In this document: positions 1-8,741 of the stretch, in pieces
Numbering within the stretch: position 1 is the first letter of the stretch
How the letters are laid out: each line of letters opens with the position of its first letter
NCBI RefSeq assembly: GCF_018687895.1
Contig: NZ_CP061307.1
Coordinates: 1,116,001-1,180,000, forward strand
Source of the DNA: Polynucleobacter sp. JS-JIR-II-50
Lineage (GTDB): Bacteria; Pseudomonadota; Gammaproteobacteria; Burkholderiales; Burkholderiaceae
DNA length: 64,000 bases
Direction: 5' to 3'
Notes under the pieces: generated by a model
What the model saw: the letters and a program-made list of their open reading frames with translations, nothing else
Database searches by the model: none
Told to the model about the DNA's origin: nothing
Translations under genes and position numbers: made by a program

Positions 1-292
1 TGCCGTTATTTTTGCCCTAAAAGCACTCAAACAACGCAGTACCGTTGAGCTATGGACGGACTCTCAATATGTCCAGAAAGGGGTTACGGAATGGCTTGAG
101 GGCTGGAAAAAGCGAGGTTGGAAAACCGCCAGCAAGGATCCAGTGAAGAATGCGGATCTCTGGCAAGAGCTTGATACCCTGCTCCCCGGGCATCAGATCT
201 CCTGGCACTGGGTTAGGGGACACAATGGACACCCTGGAAATGAGTTGGCCGACCAGCTAGCCAATAAGGGTGTTGAGGAGTTTTTGCCATAG
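1..292 (+). CDS. rnhA: Ribonuclease HI, C-terminal part (cut by window start)
   Basis: RNase HI cleaves the RNA strand of RNA-DNA hybrids. The open frame enters at base 2 and runs 96 residues to TAG at 290-292. It holds the family landmarks: the catalytic Asp in TDSQYV, the WxxGWK basic stretch, the VKNADLW helix, and the C-terminal [15 protein letters not shown] block carrying the flexible His and the last metal-binding Asp. The start lies outside the window. In many betaproteobacteria rnhA is directly followed by dnaQ; here an RND efflux pair sits between them. Confidence 0.95.
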   Translation, partial: AVIFALKALKQRSTVELWTDSQYVQKGVTEWLEGWKKRGWKTASKDPVKNADLWQELDTLLPGHQISWHWVRGHNGHPGNELADQLANKGVEEFLP

Positions 293-358
293 GGCAAATG
301 CATCTCAAGAGCCTCCTTTTCAGCCATCTTATGAGAGAATGACCTTGCTCTAAATGGC

Positions 359-387
359 TTAGAAGCAGCATTAAACAAACATAAAAT
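359..387 (+). promoter_or_regulatory. Candidate promoter for the RND efflux operon
   Basis: TTAGAA (359-364) and TAAAAT (382-387) are separated by 17 bp and lie just upstream of the GTG start at 404. The match to sigma-70 consensus is moderate. The leader would be only about 10 bases, so an additional upstream promoter or readthrough from rnhA is possible. No operator palindrome was seen in the 111-base gap. Confidence 0.3.
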
Positions 388-403
388 CAAGAAAAACGAG
401 ACT

Positions 404-1723
404 GTGTCAAAAATAGAATCCTCACTCGACAAGGCTGTTGTCAAACTCGTGCAATACAAAAGCAGCGGCAAAGCCCGCTTATGCGCACTTTGGCAACAAC
501 ACTCTCCTCGATTAAATCAACTTAAGCAGCTGGACTACCTAACCGTTAAATCATTTGTAGTGAAATTCAAATGGCGCATCTTATTGGTGCTGATTATTCT
601 CTATGCGTGCACTAAGACTTACGATTATTTCTTCCCCGCCTCTGAAAAATCAGGTGGTCCGGTAACCATTACCTCTGTTGTAGTAGAGAAGAAAGATGTT
701 CCTCTCATCATCGAGGCCACTGGCACGATCGTATCGAACAGTATTGTTGATATTCGTCCAATGGTTACCAATACCGTAGCTAAGATTGAAGTTAAAGATG
801 GTCAAGAAGTCAAGGCCGGCGATTTGCTGTTTACTTTAGATGACCGCAACGACAAGGCTAACTATGAAAAGCTTAAAGCCCTTGCCGATGATGCCCAAAA
901 GCAATACCTCAGAGCCAAGGAGCTTGTTGCGAAGAACTTTATCTCAAAAGCAGCCTTAGAGACTACCTTAGCCAACGCCAAGTCTGCACAAGCAGCCGCC
1001 CGTTCCGCAGAAGTGCAGCTATCCTTTGATTACATCAAGTCACCTATTGACGGTCGCGCTGGAATTGTGAATGTGTTTCCGGGTTCACTAGTTCAAGCCA
1101 GCAACATTGTTTCAACTGCGACCAGCTCTACCGCCACTTCAAGCGTAGGCTCTATGGTCACCATTACCCAATTGAACCCAATTAATGTTCAGTTTGTTGT
1201 TCCTGAAAAGGATATCCCCATCATGCTTGAGAATCAGCTTGATGGAGAAGCAATGACCGTCAAAGTTGTAGTTGGCGATAGTGGTAAAAAGACATACGAA
1301 GGAAAAGTCTTGGTGATTGATAACCAAGTAGATCCATCGATCGCAGCAGTCCGCGTTAAAGCCCAGATTCCCAATGATGACAAAACCTTATTGCCCGGTC
1401 AGTTTGCTCGCGTATCATTAGTTGCAAACACTTTAAAGGATGCTTTGGCAATTCCTTCGCAGGCTGTAGTTATTAATGCCCGCGGGAAAATGGTTTATGT
1501 CGTTGATAAGGATGGCAAAGCTGTGGCCAAACCGATCAAAGTGGTTTATGAATATCTAGGCTCAACCGTTGTAACCGGTATTGATGCTGGTGATCGAGTG
1601 GTGGTGGAGGGTAAGCAAAACTTGCGCCCTGGTGGCAAAGTTCGGGAAGCGAAGAATCCATCACCTGCAGCCCCAGCAAGCTCGACCCCTCCAGCAACTC
1701 CTTCAGTCCAAGATAAGAAATGA
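404..1723 (+). CDS. RND efflux periplasmic adaptor (membrane fusion protein)
   Basis: This 439-residue protein should link the inner-membrane RND pump encoded next to an outer-membrane channel. After about 55 cytoplasmic residues there is one membrane segment near 57-70. A split lipoyl/beta-barrel architecture typical of HlyD/AcrA adaptors follows: a first lipoyl half near 110-147, a helical hairpin near 150-205, a second lipoyl half near 206-225 (YIKSPIDGRAGI), and barrel and membrane-proximal domains to about 410. The tail is Pro/Ala/Ser rich. The start is GTG; no in-frame ATG occurs before residue 120. The long N-terminal cytoplasmic extension and the lack of a lipobox are unlike AcrA. The stop overlaps the pump start (ATGA). 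Substrate unknown. Confidence 0.9.
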   Translation: MSKIESSLDKAVVKLVQYKSSGKARLCALWQQHSPRLNQLKQLDYLTVKSFVVKFKWRILLVLIILYACTKTYDYFFPASEKSGGPVTITSVVVEKKDVPLIIEATGTIVSNSIVDIRPMVTNTVAKIEVKDGQEVKAGDLLFTLDDRNDKANYEKLKALADDAQKQYLRAKELVAKNFISKAALETTLANAKSAQAAARSAEVQLSFDYIKSPIDGRAGIVNVFPGSLVQASNIVSTATSSTATSSVGSMVTITQLNPINVQFVVPEKDIPIMLENQLDGEAMTVKVVVGDSGKKTYEGKVLVIDNQVDPSIAAVRVKAQIPNDDKTLLPGQFARVSLVANTLKDALAIPSQAVVINARGKMVYVVDKDGKAVAKPIKVVYEYLGSTVVTGIDAGDRVVVEGKQNLRPGGKVREAKNPSPAAPASSTPPATPSVQDKK

Positions 1724-4700
1724 CACTTTCCGAATTATGTATTCGGCGTCCAGTAATGACGGTATTGCTCTCTGTAGCTACCGTTATAGCTGGCGCAGTT
1801 GCTTACGTCAAAATTCCGGTAGCCGCACTACCAAGTTTTAATACTCCCGTTATTTCTGTGAGCGCCTCCTTGCCAGGAGCCTCTCCAGAAAATATGGCGT
1901 CTGCAGTTGCACTCCCTCTCGAAAAAGAATTTTCGACGATTGACGGCATTAACGTCATCAGCTCGACCAACTCTTTAGGCAGCACCAGCATTACCCTCGA
2001 ATTTAATAACGACAGGGACATTGATAAAGCAGCCGTGGATGTGCAGGCTGCGTTGCTACGAGCGCAAAAGCGGCTACCAATTGAAATGACAGTGCCGCCC
2101 TCCTATCGCAAAATTAACCCGGCAGATACACCGGTATTGGTTGTGCGTATGAGCTCACCTTCAATCAGCCTTTCAGATATCAATCAGTACGCAGAAAATC
2201 TTGTTTCACCAAATTTATCCACAATTAGCGGCGTGGCTCAGGTATTGGTTTATGGGGCAAAACGCTACGCCGTTCGCGTTCGCGTTCATCCAGATGCGCT
2301 AGCCAATCGAAACCTGACTGTTGACGACATTGCCTTAGCCATAAATAAAGCAAACTCTAATAGCCCAGTGGGAGTATTGGATGGACCACGTCAAGCAATC
2401 ACCATCTACGCTAACCCTCAGCTAGTAAGACCTGAAGAGTTTGCTAATTTGATTGTGAGCCAAAAGAATGGTTTGCCAATTTATTTAAAAGATGTGGCTG
2501 ATGTTGTTGAAAGCTATGAGGATGTCAAAACGCTTGCTAGCTCTAATGGCGAACGATCGATTGCAGTAGCAGTTCTAAGACAACCAAGCGCCAATACAGT
2601 TGAAGTGGTGCGGTCGGTAAAAGATTTATTGCCTCAGCTGCAAAAGCAAATGCCTGAGTCAATCAAACTACAACTCTTAAATGATCGCTCCCTTTCCATT
2701 ATTGAAGCGATTCATGACGTTAATTTCACGCTCGCGTTGACAGTCTTGCTGGTAATCCTAGTGATCTTCCTCTTCTTAAAACATATATCAGCCACTGTAA
2801 TTCCATCCATTAGCCTTCCAATCTCGCTGATTGGCGCATTTTTCCTGCTGTATTTCATGGGCTATAGCCTAGATAATATTTCGCTCCTTGGTATCACCCT
2901 GGCCGTTGGTCTGGTGGTGGACGATGCCATTGTGGTTCTGGAAAATATCATGCGTTATGTTGAGCAAGGTATGGATCCGCTCAAGGCCTCACTCAAAGGA
3001 AGTAAAGAAGTTGGCTTCACCATCATCTCCATCTCTATCTCCTTGGTAGCTGTATTTATTCCACTCTTCTTTATGGCTGGGCCAATCGGCCTTCTCTTTA
3101 GAGAATTTGCTGTGGTGGTTTCTCTATCTATTTTGGTCTCTGCGGTTGTATCCCTAACCGTGGTGCCAATGCTCTGTAGTCGCTTCCTTCCAAAACCGGG
3201 GCAGCATGCTAAAGAGTATGCAATTAATAAAAGGTTTGACCGTGTCTTTGATTGGATGCTCAAAACCTATATTCACTACCTAGATCTAGCCCTGAAAAAT
3301 CGTAAAGTGGTTTTATGGGGAGCTCTTTCCACATTTGTAATTACGATTGCGCTCTTCATCAGTAGCCCTAAAGGCTTCTTCCCGGAAGAAGATATCGGCC
3401 AAATTCTGGCCACTACAGAAGCTTCCGAAGACATCTCCTTCAGAGCCATGCTTGCCTTGCAGGACCAAGCTGCTGAATTGGTTAACTCTGATCCCAATGT
3501 GGCCAGCTCTATCTCCGTGATTGGCGGTGGCGCCAGCTCAGGTTACAACACCGGCAGGATATTTATTATTCTTAAGCCCAAAAGCGATCGCGCCAAAATG
3601 GCGAAGATCATGGAAGGCTTGCGCACCAAGTTTAAAGAGATACCAGGTCTTCAAGTCTATATGCGCCCCGTGCAGAACTTACAGCTTGGTGGCAAGAGCA
3701 GCAAGAGTCGCTATCAATTTACACTTCAAAGCGTAGGCTTTGAAGGCGTAAATGAGTGGTCAGATAAATTAATGCAAAAAATGCGCGCTGATCCGATGTT
3801 TAGAGATGTAACAAGCGACTCTCAAATGAAGGGTTTGAACGTCAAAATTGATATTGATCGTGAAAAAGCTGCAAGCGCTGGCGTTAGCATTGCTGATATC
3901 CGATCAGCCCTTTACTCCACCTATGGAGAAAAGCAGGTTTCAACCATTTACACCCCGGTAAATACCTATTACGTCATTCTTGAGGGCGCAGTTGAAGATC
4001 GTCAATATGAGTCTGATCTCAATAAAATCTTCGTGCGAGGACGGGCAACAGATAAGCTCATCCCGCTATCAAGCCTTGCTAGCTTTACGCGCACTGTTGG
4101 CCCAACAGCAGTAAACCATCAAGGCCAAATTCCCGCAGTTACCCTGTCGTTTAACTTGGCTCCAGATATCTTTCTGGGTGATGCGACTAAGCAAATTGAA
4201 TCTTTCACTAAAGCCATAGATCTACCATCCTCAATCATTACCAGCTACGGTGGTGATGCGGCTGTATTTAAAAGCAATCAATCTGGCCAGCTGATCTTGA
4301 TTCTTTCAGCGCTAGGAGTTATATACATTCTGCTTGGCGTTCTCTATGAGAGCTATATCCACCCGCTCACGATTTTGGCTGGCTTACCATCTGCAGCGAT
4401 TGGCGCAATATTAGCCTTGCGTATATTTGGTTTTGAACTGACTATTGTTGCTTCTATTGGTATTTTGCTTTTGATTGGTATCGTTAAGAAGAATGCAATT
4501 CTGATGATCGACTTTGCCCTAGATGCTCAACGTAATCAGGGAATGACTCCAGAGAAGGCCATTCGTGAGGCTTGCATCTTGCGATTCCGACCCATCATGA
4601 TGACTACGTTTGCAGCGCTGATGGGCGCTATTCCGATTGCCTTTGGCTTAGGTGCTGGAGCTGAATTACGCCAGCCGCTGGGCATTAGCGTTGCTGGCGG

Positions 4701-4818
4701 TCTGATTTTTTCTCAGTTCGTAACATTGATCATTACACCCGTGATTTATCTCTATCTGGATAAATATGCCGGTAACGGTCCGATGGATATTCCACCTGCT
4801 GTTCTAGAGGGTGCCTAA
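1720..4818 (+). CDS. RND-family multidrug efflux permease (HAE-1 type)
   Basis: This 1032-residue inner-membrane proton antiporter belongs to the AcrB/MdtB family and has full family length. It has the N-terminal membrane helix (about 10-30), two large periplasmic loops and two blocks of membrane helices. The proton-relay residues are present: D401 and D402 in GLVVDDAIVVLEN (AcrB D407/D408) and K924 in IVKKNAILMIDFA (AcrB K940). This argues for drug rather than heavy-metal export. It overlaps the adaptor by 4 bases. Its stop overlaps the dnaQ start by one base. No outer-membrane factor gene is in the window, so the pump probably borrows a TolC-like channel. The exported substrate cannot be read from sequence. 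Confidence 0.93.
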   Translation: MTLSELCIRRPVMTVLLSVATVIAGAVAYVKIPVAALPSFNTPVISVSASLPGASPENMASAVALPLEKEFSTIDGINVISSTNSLGSTSITLEFNNDRDIDKAAVDVQAALLRAQKRLPIEMTVPPSYRKINPADTPVLVVRMSSPSISLSDINQYAENLVSPNLSTISGVAQVLVYGAKRYAVRVRVHPDALANRNLTVDDIALAINKANSNSPVGVLDGPRQAITIYANPQLVRPEEFANLIVSQKNGLPIYLKDVADVVESYEDVKTLASSNGERSIAVAVLRQPSANTVEVVRSVKDLLPQLQKQMPESIKLQLLNDRSLSIIEAIHDVNFTLALTVLLVILVIFLFLKHISATVIPSISLPISLIGAFFLLYFMGYSLDNISLLGITLAVGLVVDDAIVVLENIMRYVEQGMDPLKASLKGSKEVGFTIISISISLVAVFIPLFFMAGPIGLLFREFAVVVSLSILVSAVVSLTVVPMLCSRFLPKPGQHAKEYAINKRFDRVFDWMLKTYIHYLDLALKNRKVVLWGALSTFVITIALFISSPKGFFPEEDIGQILATTEASEDISFRAMLALQDQAAELVNSDPNVASSISVIGGGASSGYNTGRIFIILKPKSDRAKMAKIMEGLRTKFKEIPGLQVYMRPVQNLQLGGKSSKSRYQFTLQSVGFEGVNEWSDKLMQKMRADPMFRDVTSDSQMKGLNVKIDIDREKAASAGVSIADIRSALYSTYGEKQVSTIYTPVNTYYVILEGAVEDRQYESDLNKIFVRGRATDKLIPLSSLASFTRTVGPTAVNHQGQIPAVTLSFNLAPDIFLGDATKQIESFTKAIDLPSSIITSYGGDAAVFKSNQSGQLILILSALGVIYILLGVLYESYIHPLTILAGLPSAAIGAILALRIFGFELTIVASIGILLLIGIVKKNAILMIDFALDAQRNQGMTPEKAIREACILRFRPIMMTTFAALMGAIPIAFGLGAGAELRQPLGISVAGGLIFSQFVTLIITPVIYLYLDKYAGNGPMDIPPAVLEGA

Positions 4819-5528
4819 TGCGTCAAGTTATTCTCGATACCGAAACTACTGGCCTTAATCCAGCTACCGGCGACCGCATTATTGAAATTGGTTGCGTTGA
4901 GATGGTGGGTCGTCGTCTTACCGATAGAACTTTCCACTACTACATTAATCCTGAACGCGATATTGATGCCGGTGCCTTTGCAGTCCACGGACTTTCTAGA
5001 GAGTTTTTATCTGATAAACCAATCTTTGCAAACATTGTTGAGCAGTTAATTGAGTTTGTAGATGGCGCTGAAATTGTGATTCATAACGCAGCCTTCGATC
5101 TGGGATTCTTGGATAACGAGTTTGCCCTTCTAAAGCGCCCCCCATTCAGAAATTTAGCCGCCAAAATTACCGACACCCTGCTCGACGCACGTCAAATGTT
5201 CCCCGGAAAGCGCAATTCATTAGATGCGCTGTGTGAACGCTTTTCAATTAGCAATAAACACCGTACTTTGCACGGCGCGCTGTTAGATGCCCAGTTACTA
5301 GCTGAAGTTTACGTATCGATGACTAGGGGTCAAGAAGACCTTTCTATTGATCTGATTGACTACACAGTGGGAGCAGACTCTACTGGCCATACCAAGGCAT
5401 TGCCAACGAATCTGATGGTGCTTTCAGCCTCCGATGATGATCTACAAAGTCATGAAAAAATCTTGGCAGAAATTGCCAAGACATGTAAAAAGGACCCCGT
5501 TTGGAGCCCTTTAAATGCTGCTGCCTAA
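4818..5528 (+). CDS. dnaQ: DNA polymerase III epsilon subunit (proofreading exonuclease)
   Basis: Epsilon is the 3'-5' proofreading exonuclease of the replicative polymerase core. The 236-residue protein has a complete DEDDh active site: D7 and E9 (DTETTG, Exo I), D94 (NAAFD, Exo II) and H152 with D157 (HGALLDAQ, Exo III). The C-terminal 50 residues would bind the alpha subunit. The start ATG overlaps the stop of the RND pump (TAATG). dnaQ therefore looks translationally coupled to an efflux gene unless it has a promoter inside that gene. The neighbour on the right is convergent, 15 bases away. Confidence 0.96.
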   Translation: MRQVILDTETTGLNPATGDRIIEIGCVEMVGRRLTDRTFHYYINPERDIDAGAFAVHGLSREFLSDKPIFANIVEQLIEFVDGAEIVIHNAAFDLGFLDNEFALLKRPPFRNLAAKITDTLLDARQMFPGKRNSLDALCERFSISNKHRTLHGALLDAQLLAEVYVSMTRGQEDLSIDLIDYTVGADSTGHTKALPTNLMVLSASDDDLQSHEKILAEIAKTCKKDPVWSPLNAAA

Positions 5529-5543
5529 TTAGTGGTTTAGTAG

Positions 5544-6635
5544 TTAGATTGCTGCGGCAATCGCCTTACCTAAATCATCCGTCTTAGCAGTGCCACCTAA
5601 ATCAGGTGTCAAAGGTGCATGTCCTGGACCCGATGCTAATACCTTCTCAATCGCACTAAATATTGCTTTGCCAGCCTCGGGATAACCAAGGTGATCTAAC
5701 ATCATCGCCCCACTCCAGATCTGACCAATCGGGTTGGCGATCATTTTGCCGAAGATATCAGGCGCTGATCCGTGAACAGGCTCAAACAAGGAAGGGAATT
5801 TACCCTCAGGATTGATGCTGCCGGATGGCGCAACAGCAATTGTGCCGGTACATGCGGGACCCAAGTCAGAGAGAATATCTCCAAATAAATTGCTCGCTAC
5901 GACAACGTCAAACCGATCTGGATTCATGACGAAGTGAGCCGCCAAAATATCAATGTGATACTTATCGGCCCTTACGTCGGCAAATTTCTTAGACATTGCT
6001 TCAACACGCTCATCCCAATAAGGCATGGTGATAGCAATACCATTTGATTTGGTTGCCGAAGTTAAATGCTTCTTAGGACGGCTTTGAGCTAAGTCAAATG
6101 CAAATTGCAAAATTCGGTCAACGCCCTGTCTAGTGAAAACAGATTCTTGAATCACGATCTCACGATCGGTATCCGGGAACATCTTGCCACCAACGCTGGA
6201 GTATTCACCCTCGGTATTCTCACGCACAACAAAGAAATCGATGTCACCAGGCTTGCGATTGGCTAACGGGCATGGCACTCCTGGTAATAAACGTACTGGA
6301 CGCAAATTGACATACTGATCAAAGCCGCGGCGGAATTGAATTAAGCTTCCCCATAATGAAACATGGTCAGGCAGGATGTCAGGCATGCCAACTGCACCGA
6401 AGAAGATCGCATCGTACTTCATGAGAGTGTCGAACCAATCATCCGGCATCATCTTGCCATGCTTGAGGTAATAATCACAGCTAGCAAAATCAAAATGATC
6501 AAACTGCATACCGAGATTAAATTTACGATTAGCCGCTTCTAGAGCGCGTACGCCCTCTGGCATCACTTCTTTACCAATACCATCTCCAGGAATAACGGCA
6601 ATCTTGGGATTCTTAAATATTTTCTTTGCGTTCAT
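5544..6635 (-). CDS. Tartrate/D-malate dehydrogenase-like decarboxylating dehydrogenase
   Basis: The 363-residue protein is a member of the isopropylmalate/isocitrate dehydrogenase superfamily. It opens with the IPGDGIGKEV dinucleotide motif and has FFVVRENTEGEYSSVGG, the conserved SNLFGDILSDLGP metal-binding Asp motif and the FEPVHGSAPDI segment. The motif spacing and the DYYLKHGKMMP and GVPCPLANR stretches match the tartrate dehydrogenase/decarboxylase (TtuC/DmlA) branch better than LeuB. The likely reaction is NAD-dependent oxidation of tartrate or D-malate. It is a single gene with no adjacent transporter or tartrate dehydratase. Start ATG at 6635 has only a weak ribosome site. Substrate identity is inferred. 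Confidence 0.85.
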   Translation of the reverse strand: MNAKKIFKNPKIAVIPGDGIGKEVMPEGVRALEAANRKFNLGMQFDHFDFASCDYYLKHGKMMPDDWFDTLMKYDAIFFGAVGMPDILPDHVSLWGSLIQFRRGFDQYVNLRPVRLLPGVPCPLANRKPGDIDFFVVRENTEGEYSSVGGKMFPDTDREIVIQESVFTRQGVDRILQFAFDLAQSRPKKHLTSATKSNGIAITMPYWDERVEAMSKKFADVRADKYHIDILAAHFVMNPDRFDVVVASNLFGDILSDLGPACTGTIAVAPSGSINPEGKFPSLFEPVHGSAPDIFGKMIANPIGQIWSGAMMLDHLGYPEAGKAIFSAIEKVLASGPGHAPLTPDLGGTAKTDDLGKAIAAAI

Positions 6636-6683
6636 AAATAATGTGTCTCGTTTTATTTTGTTGAAGATGAATTTTACAAATAA

Positions 6684-7346
6684 CTAGCTAATGGCGCGAC
6701 GAATTTCATCCGGCGCCTTCTTACTGCCTTTTTCAACCGATTCACTATCGTAATCAGTTGTATTTTCGATTGTCTCTGGTGCAGCCTCTAACATCCGAAT
6801 ATTGTCCTTGGGGCAGATTGGCGCTCCATAACTCGCCCACTTCTTGAGCAGAGTCACCTCGTAGCCACATTGACCGCATTTAGCCTTACTTCGACTGGCA
6901 TTGCTAGGCCTTGGAGGCGGGAAAACAATCGCTTGATGGGGATATGGGCCTAGTTCCTGACTAATCATCATCAGTTTCACAGTGAGCTCCTCGGTGGCAT
7001 GAGCCAGTCTTGCTGGGCCTTCCAAGCCTACCGTTTGAGCAATACCCTTGAAATCTTCACCATGGCCGCTAAAACAATCATCCACTGCATGGCAGAGCTC
7101 GTGAACCAGGGTGTCTAAGAGCTGAACAGGTTCATCCAACTTAGGGGATATAAATATCTCATTTACGCCACCGCCTGAGCGTTCGCGGGGCCAGCATTGG
7201 CCTAGAGTTGTTCTAGGGCTACTAGAGGCGGGAAAGCCGCATGAAACCCTGACGGGAGGGATGGCATAACCTGCTTTTGAAAAGACTGGTTCTAGATGCC
7301 TTACGGCGTCTTCTAGCCACGCCTCACGTACTGTATGTTGCTTCAT
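6684..7346 (-). CDS. SprT-like zinc metalloprotein
   Basis: The 220-residue protein carries a SprT-type metallopeptidase core with the zinc motif H82-E83-LC-H86 (VHELCHAVDD). A C-terminal zinc-ribbon-like segment begins at C157 and C160 (CGQCGYEVT) and continues with C178 (ICPKDN). The usual final CxxC is reduced to a single Cys followed by PKD, so the ribbon may be degenerate or use another ligand. An AGAGAAG-like ribosome site precedes the ATG. It is read away from the divergent amidase gene. The cellular substrate is unknown; eukaryotic relatives (Spartan) cut DNA-protein crosslinks. Confidence 0.82.
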   Translation of the reverse strand: MKQHTVREAWLEDAVRHLEPVFSKAGYAIPPVRVSCGFPASSSPRTTLGQCWPRERSGGGVNEIFISPKLDEPVQLLDTLVHELCHAVDDCFSGHGEDFKGIAQTVGLEGPARLAHATEELTVKLMMISQELGPYPHQAIVFPPPRPSNASRSKAKCGQCGYEVTLLKKWASYGAPICPKDNIRMLEAAPETIENTTDYDSESVEKGSKKAPDEIRRAIS

Positions 7347-7422
7347 TTAACTTCTCTTCTATCGAAATCTAGGACAAAAACCATCAATTGCGATCATACG
7401 CCACCATAAGTAGAATGAGACC

Positions 7423-8733
7423 ATGAAAGATCTAGAAAGCCTCAGCGCCACCCAAGCCATCAAAGCCCTCTCAAAGAGGGAAATAAAAGCAACTGATTTA
7501 CTCCTCTCCTGTCTAGACCGCATAGGGCAAAAAGAGAGCGTTGTTAAGGCCTGGGCAAGCCTAGGGAAGGAAAACGCCCTATCTCGCGCCAAACAGCTTG
7601 ATAAGGGGGCATTTCAGGGCCTATTACATGGCCTTCCAATTGGGGCTAAAGATCTTTATGACACTTATGATTTGCCGACCTCATATGGTTCACCTATTTA
7701 CGCCAATCACTATCCGGTTGCCGATGCTGTAGCGGTTGCCCTAATGCGACAGTCTGGTGCCATTATTTTAGGCAAAACTGTCACAACAGAATTTGCAACA
7801 TTCAAGAGTGGATTAACCACGAATCCGCATAATCCAAAGCACACCCCGGGTGGCTCCTCTAGTGGCTCTGCAGCTGCAGTAGCTGATTTTATGGTCCCAC
7901 TTGCAACCGGAAGTCAAACTGCAGGCTCAATCATTCGCCCTGCATCTTTTTGTGGTGTAGTGGGTTTTAAACCCAGTCACGGCAAAGTGAGTATTGCGGG
8001 GATTAAAAGTCTTTCGGTAACCTTAGATACCATGGGTTGTTTCGGCAGAACAGTAGAAGATGTGGGGCTCGGCGTAGCGGCTATGAGCGGCGATCATCGA
8101 CTCGCAAAAATTGAAGTCTTAAATAACAAACCCCGCATCGCCATTTGTAAGACTTCTAGCTGGCCGTTTGCACAAAAGGAAACTGCTACAGCGCTTGCCG
8201 TTGCTCGCCATGCTGCAGAGATGATTGCTAAAGGCGCGGTAATTGATCAAAAGCTACCTAAGACGTGTGATGGTCTCACCCAAGCCCAAACGCGCATCAT
8301 GATTTCTGAAATGTCACGCAGCCTTACTTTTGAACGGGTACATTACGCAAAAAAACTTAGTCCACAACTTTTGATGCAACTCAGTGAAGGTGCTGAAATT
8401 AGTTATGAGCAATATGCAAAAGATTTGAGCCTTGCCGATAAGTCAAGGGCGGCTATGGAAGACTTATTTAATAATGAACTTGATATCTTGATCGCCCCAA
8501 GTGCAAATGGAGAGGCACCCAACATTAAAGATGGCACGGGAGATCCACTTTTTTCTAGAGCCTGGACTCTTCTAGGTTTGCCCTGCATCAATATCAACGT
8601 AAGCATGGGCCCCAATGGGTTGCCAGTAGGCGTGCAACTCATTGCAGGCCCAGGTAAAGATCATTTCTTATTGAGTGCTGCCCGGGCATTTACATTGGCA
8701 TTGCCCGATCCCAGTTTACGAGATCAGGCTTAG
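7423..8733 (+). CDS. Amidase signature family hydrolase
   Basis: The 436-residue enzyme has the Ser-cisSer-Lys amidase signature. The lysine is K76 in GLPIGAKDLYDT, the Gly/Ser-rich block is PGGSSSGSAAAVAD near 142-155, and the nucleophile is S169 in TGSQTAGSIIRPA. A Gln replaces the Asp usually found before the nucleophile (GTDTGGS), a variant also seen in other amidase branches. It probably hydrolyses a small amide or an allophanate-like substrate in the cytoplasm. It is not GatA: gatB and gatC are absent nearby. It ends 8 bases from the convergent Bug receptor gene. Confidence 0.85.
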   Translation: MKDLESLSATQAIKALSKREIKATDLLLSCLDRIGQKESVVKAWASLGKENALSRAKQLDKGAFQGLLHGLPIGAKDLYDTYDLPTSYGSPIYANHYPVADAVAVALMRQSGAIILGKTVTTEFATFKSGLTTNPHNPKHTPGGSSSGSAAAVADFMVPLATGSQTAGSIIRPASFCGVVGFKPSHGKVSIAGIKSLSVTLDTMGCFGRTVEDVGLGVAAMSGDHRLAKIEVLNNKPRIAICKTSSWPFAQKETATALAVARHAAEMIAKGAVIDQKLPKTCDGLTQAQTRIMISEMSRSLTFERVHYAKKLSPQLLMQLSEGAEISYEQYAKDLSLADKSRAAMEDLFNNELDILIAPSANGEAPNIKDGTGDPLFSRAWTLLGLPCININVSMGPNGLPVGVQLIAGPGKDHFLLSAARAFTLALPDPSLRDQA

Positions 8734-8741
8734 CCAAGCTC

